Positions 37,044 through 37,780 of a stretch of DNA of 37,780 nucleotides are shown here, piece by piece (the first letter of the stretch is position 1; every line of letters starts with the position of its first letter). The stretch covers positions 1 to 37,780 of the forward strand of contig NZ_JARVKV010000067.1 of assembly GCF_029813835.1 (NCBI RefSeq), given 5' to 3'. The stretch comes from Streptomyces sp. DH37 (GTDB lineage: Bacteria; Actinomycetota; Actinomycetes; Streptomycetales; Streptomycetaceae). The position numbers were made by a program, and so were the translations under genes. The notes below the pieces were generated by a model. The model saw only the letters and a program-made list of their open reading frames with translations. It was not told where the DNA came from and searched no databases.

Positions 37044-37316
37044 TCACGCACGGCTTCCGTGGGTGGTGTCAGAGATGCCGAGCAGGCGGAGGGCGCGCGA
37101 GCGGGTGCGGCGTTCGGCGCGGGCGAGGTCCAGGGAGTGGTACAGCGGGCGGCCGGCGGCGTCGAGGTCGGTGGGGGCGAGGTGGCCGCGCTGACGCCAC
37201 TTAGAAATCGCAGAGAGAGTGACGCGGGCAGCGGGGTCACCGGTGACTATGCGCCGCCACTTGGTGGCGAGGGCAGCAGCTTCGGTGCCAGTGAGAAGGA
37301 TGTCGACATCGGACAT
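37044..37316 (-). CDS. HTH protein B, convergent with integrase
   Basis: 90 aa from ATG 37316, preceded by AAGGAAGG; longer in-frame starts are unsupported. LTGTEAAALATKWRRIVTG...ITLSAISKWRQRGHLAPTDLDAAGRPLYHSLDLARAE (abbreviated, motif VTLSAISKW) is a MerR/excisionase-like HTH, paralogous to 34911-35252. Its stop codon abuts the integrase stop with no gap, so the two transcripts must overlap tail to tail and may interfere. A role as excisionase or as antisense-coupled control of int is possible. Confidence 0.78.
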   Translation of the reverse strand: MSDVDILLTGTEAAALATKWRRIVTGDPAARVTLSAISKWRQRGHLAPTDLDAAGRPLYHSLDLARAERRTRSRALRLLGISDTTHGSRA

Positions 37317-37346
37317 GCGGTGCACCTTCCTTGGCCGGGAACGGCG

Positions 37347-37375
37347 AGACCCCCGAACGATTCGTTCGGGGGTCT
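37347..37375. terminator. Strong hairpin upstream of HTH protein B
   Basis: 12-bp stem AGACCCCCGAAC with GTTCGGGGGTCT, 5-base loop. It would terminate rightward transcription coming from int before the attachment site, and leftward transcription from the tRNA side. Confidence 0.75.
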
Positions 37376-37485
37376 TGGGTGGTTCATGACACACGTGTTC
37401 CGTCAGCACCATGTTGACGCTAAACAGCGGGTCTTGGCAAGCCTCAAGGGCGCCTGCCGAGATCGGCCCGCTCCAGGGGCGATTG

Positions 37486-37527
37486 CCAGCTCCAAGAGTG
37501 GTATCGCGGTACCATGGAGGGAGCTGG
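37486..37527. promoter_or_regulatory. 42-bp interrupted palindrome near the right end
   Basis: Symmetrical dyad: 37486-37493 pairs with 37520-37527 (8 bp, CCAGCTCC type) and TGGTA 37499-37503 pairs with TACCA 37510-37514, all around one centre. It is in the non-coding 37317-37732 interval and could bind Int/HTH proteins or serve as a recombination or transfer site. Confidence 0.5.
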
Positions 37528-37673
37528 TCGGGCCCTCATCACCGCAGGTGGTGGGGGCCTTTCTGCTGGCCCGCTGCTGGCCCGAACGCTCCGGAACGGT
37601 TCGGCGGTAGGCGGACAGGACGGCACGAGACAGCAGGAGGGCAGATGCCCTGAGCTGCGAGAACCGGCAGCGT

Positions 37674-37704
37674 CCGGCACTGGGCGGCACTCGCCGGAAC
37701 TGGG
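37674..37704. repeat. Direct repeats CCGGMACTGGG near attR
   Basis: CCGGCACTGGG (37674-37684) and CCGGAACTGGG (37694-37704), 20 bp apart, 28 bp inside the right core. Two-turn spacing suggests arm-type sites for integrase. Confidence 0.5.
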
Positions 37705-37732
37705 TGAAACGGGACGGTAGCTGAGGCTCGCA

Positions 37733-37780
37733 GACTTTTAATCCATTGGTTGTGGGTTCGAGTCCCACACGGCCTACCGC
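37733..37780 (+). repeat. attR: attR: 3' half of tRNA-Lys(UUU), right 48-bp direct repeat
   Basis: Identical over 48 bases to 1-48, in the same orientation. With 1-48 it delimits an element of 37,732 bp plus one core copy. The int gene ends 690 bp from this site. Confidence 0.93.

Noticed and set aside
37403..37768. Open frame on the minus strand running into the right att core
   Set aside because: Its N-terminal codons are the antisense of the tRNA fragment, it has no ribosome binding site and it covers the palindrome and repeats of the att arm.

Overview
This window is one complete integrated mobile element, cut exactly at its attachment sites. The first 48 bases and the last 48 bases are identical and carry the 3' half of a tRNA-Lys(UUU) gene, from the anticodon stem to the acceptor end. 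The high GC content, the GTG starts with GTGA/ATGA overlaps, and the gene families (TraB-type FtsK translocase, DUF2637 protein, bifunctional primase/polymerase, small zinc-finger proteins) point to an actinomycete, most likely Streptomyces or a close relative.

Layout. (1) 1-7.2 kb is a rightward conjugation-like module. A ribbon-helix-helix (RHH) regulator has three palindromic operators over a promoter, followed by an overlapping run of small genes, a GGDEF diguanylate cyclase, a DUF2637/Spd-type membrane protein, a second small membrane protein and a TraB-like DNA translocase; then come strong terminators, two small zinc-binding proteins and a short GntR regulator. (2) 7.2-25.1 kb, read leftward, is a compact siphovirus late block: HNH, TerS, TerL, portal, MuF, scaffold, capsid, head-tail connectors, major tail protein, tail-assembly chaperones with a GGGAAAC -1 slippery site, tape measure, large tail protein, amidase, holin and a membrane protein. 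(3) 25.1-26.1 kb is a moron-like interval with a lipoprotein, a tRNA-Val-like gene and strong hairpins. (4) 26.1-33.8 kb is a leftward early operon: a Cro-like HTH, an excisionase-type HTH, an internally duplicated protein, the primase/polymerase, an origin-like iteron array, an SF2 helicase and zinc-finger accessory genes. (5) 33.8-37.7 kb holds the repressor, a tyrosine integrase flanked by two paralogous HTH proteins, and the right attachment region.

When the element is circular, regions 4-5 and 1 become contiguous. The phage late block then appears inserted into what would otherwise resemble an actinomycete integrative and conjugative element (int, RDF-like HTH, primase/polymerase, TraB, Spd). 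The element could in principle move in two ways: packaged in a siphovirus particle, or as double-stranded DNA through a TraB pore.

The most unusual DNA structure is a 317-bp nested inverted array of the 7-mer CAGGGAG/CTCCCTG (14 exact copies, 28974-29290) between primase and helicase. The same 7-mer occurs again as four exact copies right after traB (6052-6151). This suggests a replication origin and possibly a transfer locus sharing one recognition word. All functional statements are read from sequence alone; family names are assigned by recognisable motifs and gene order.
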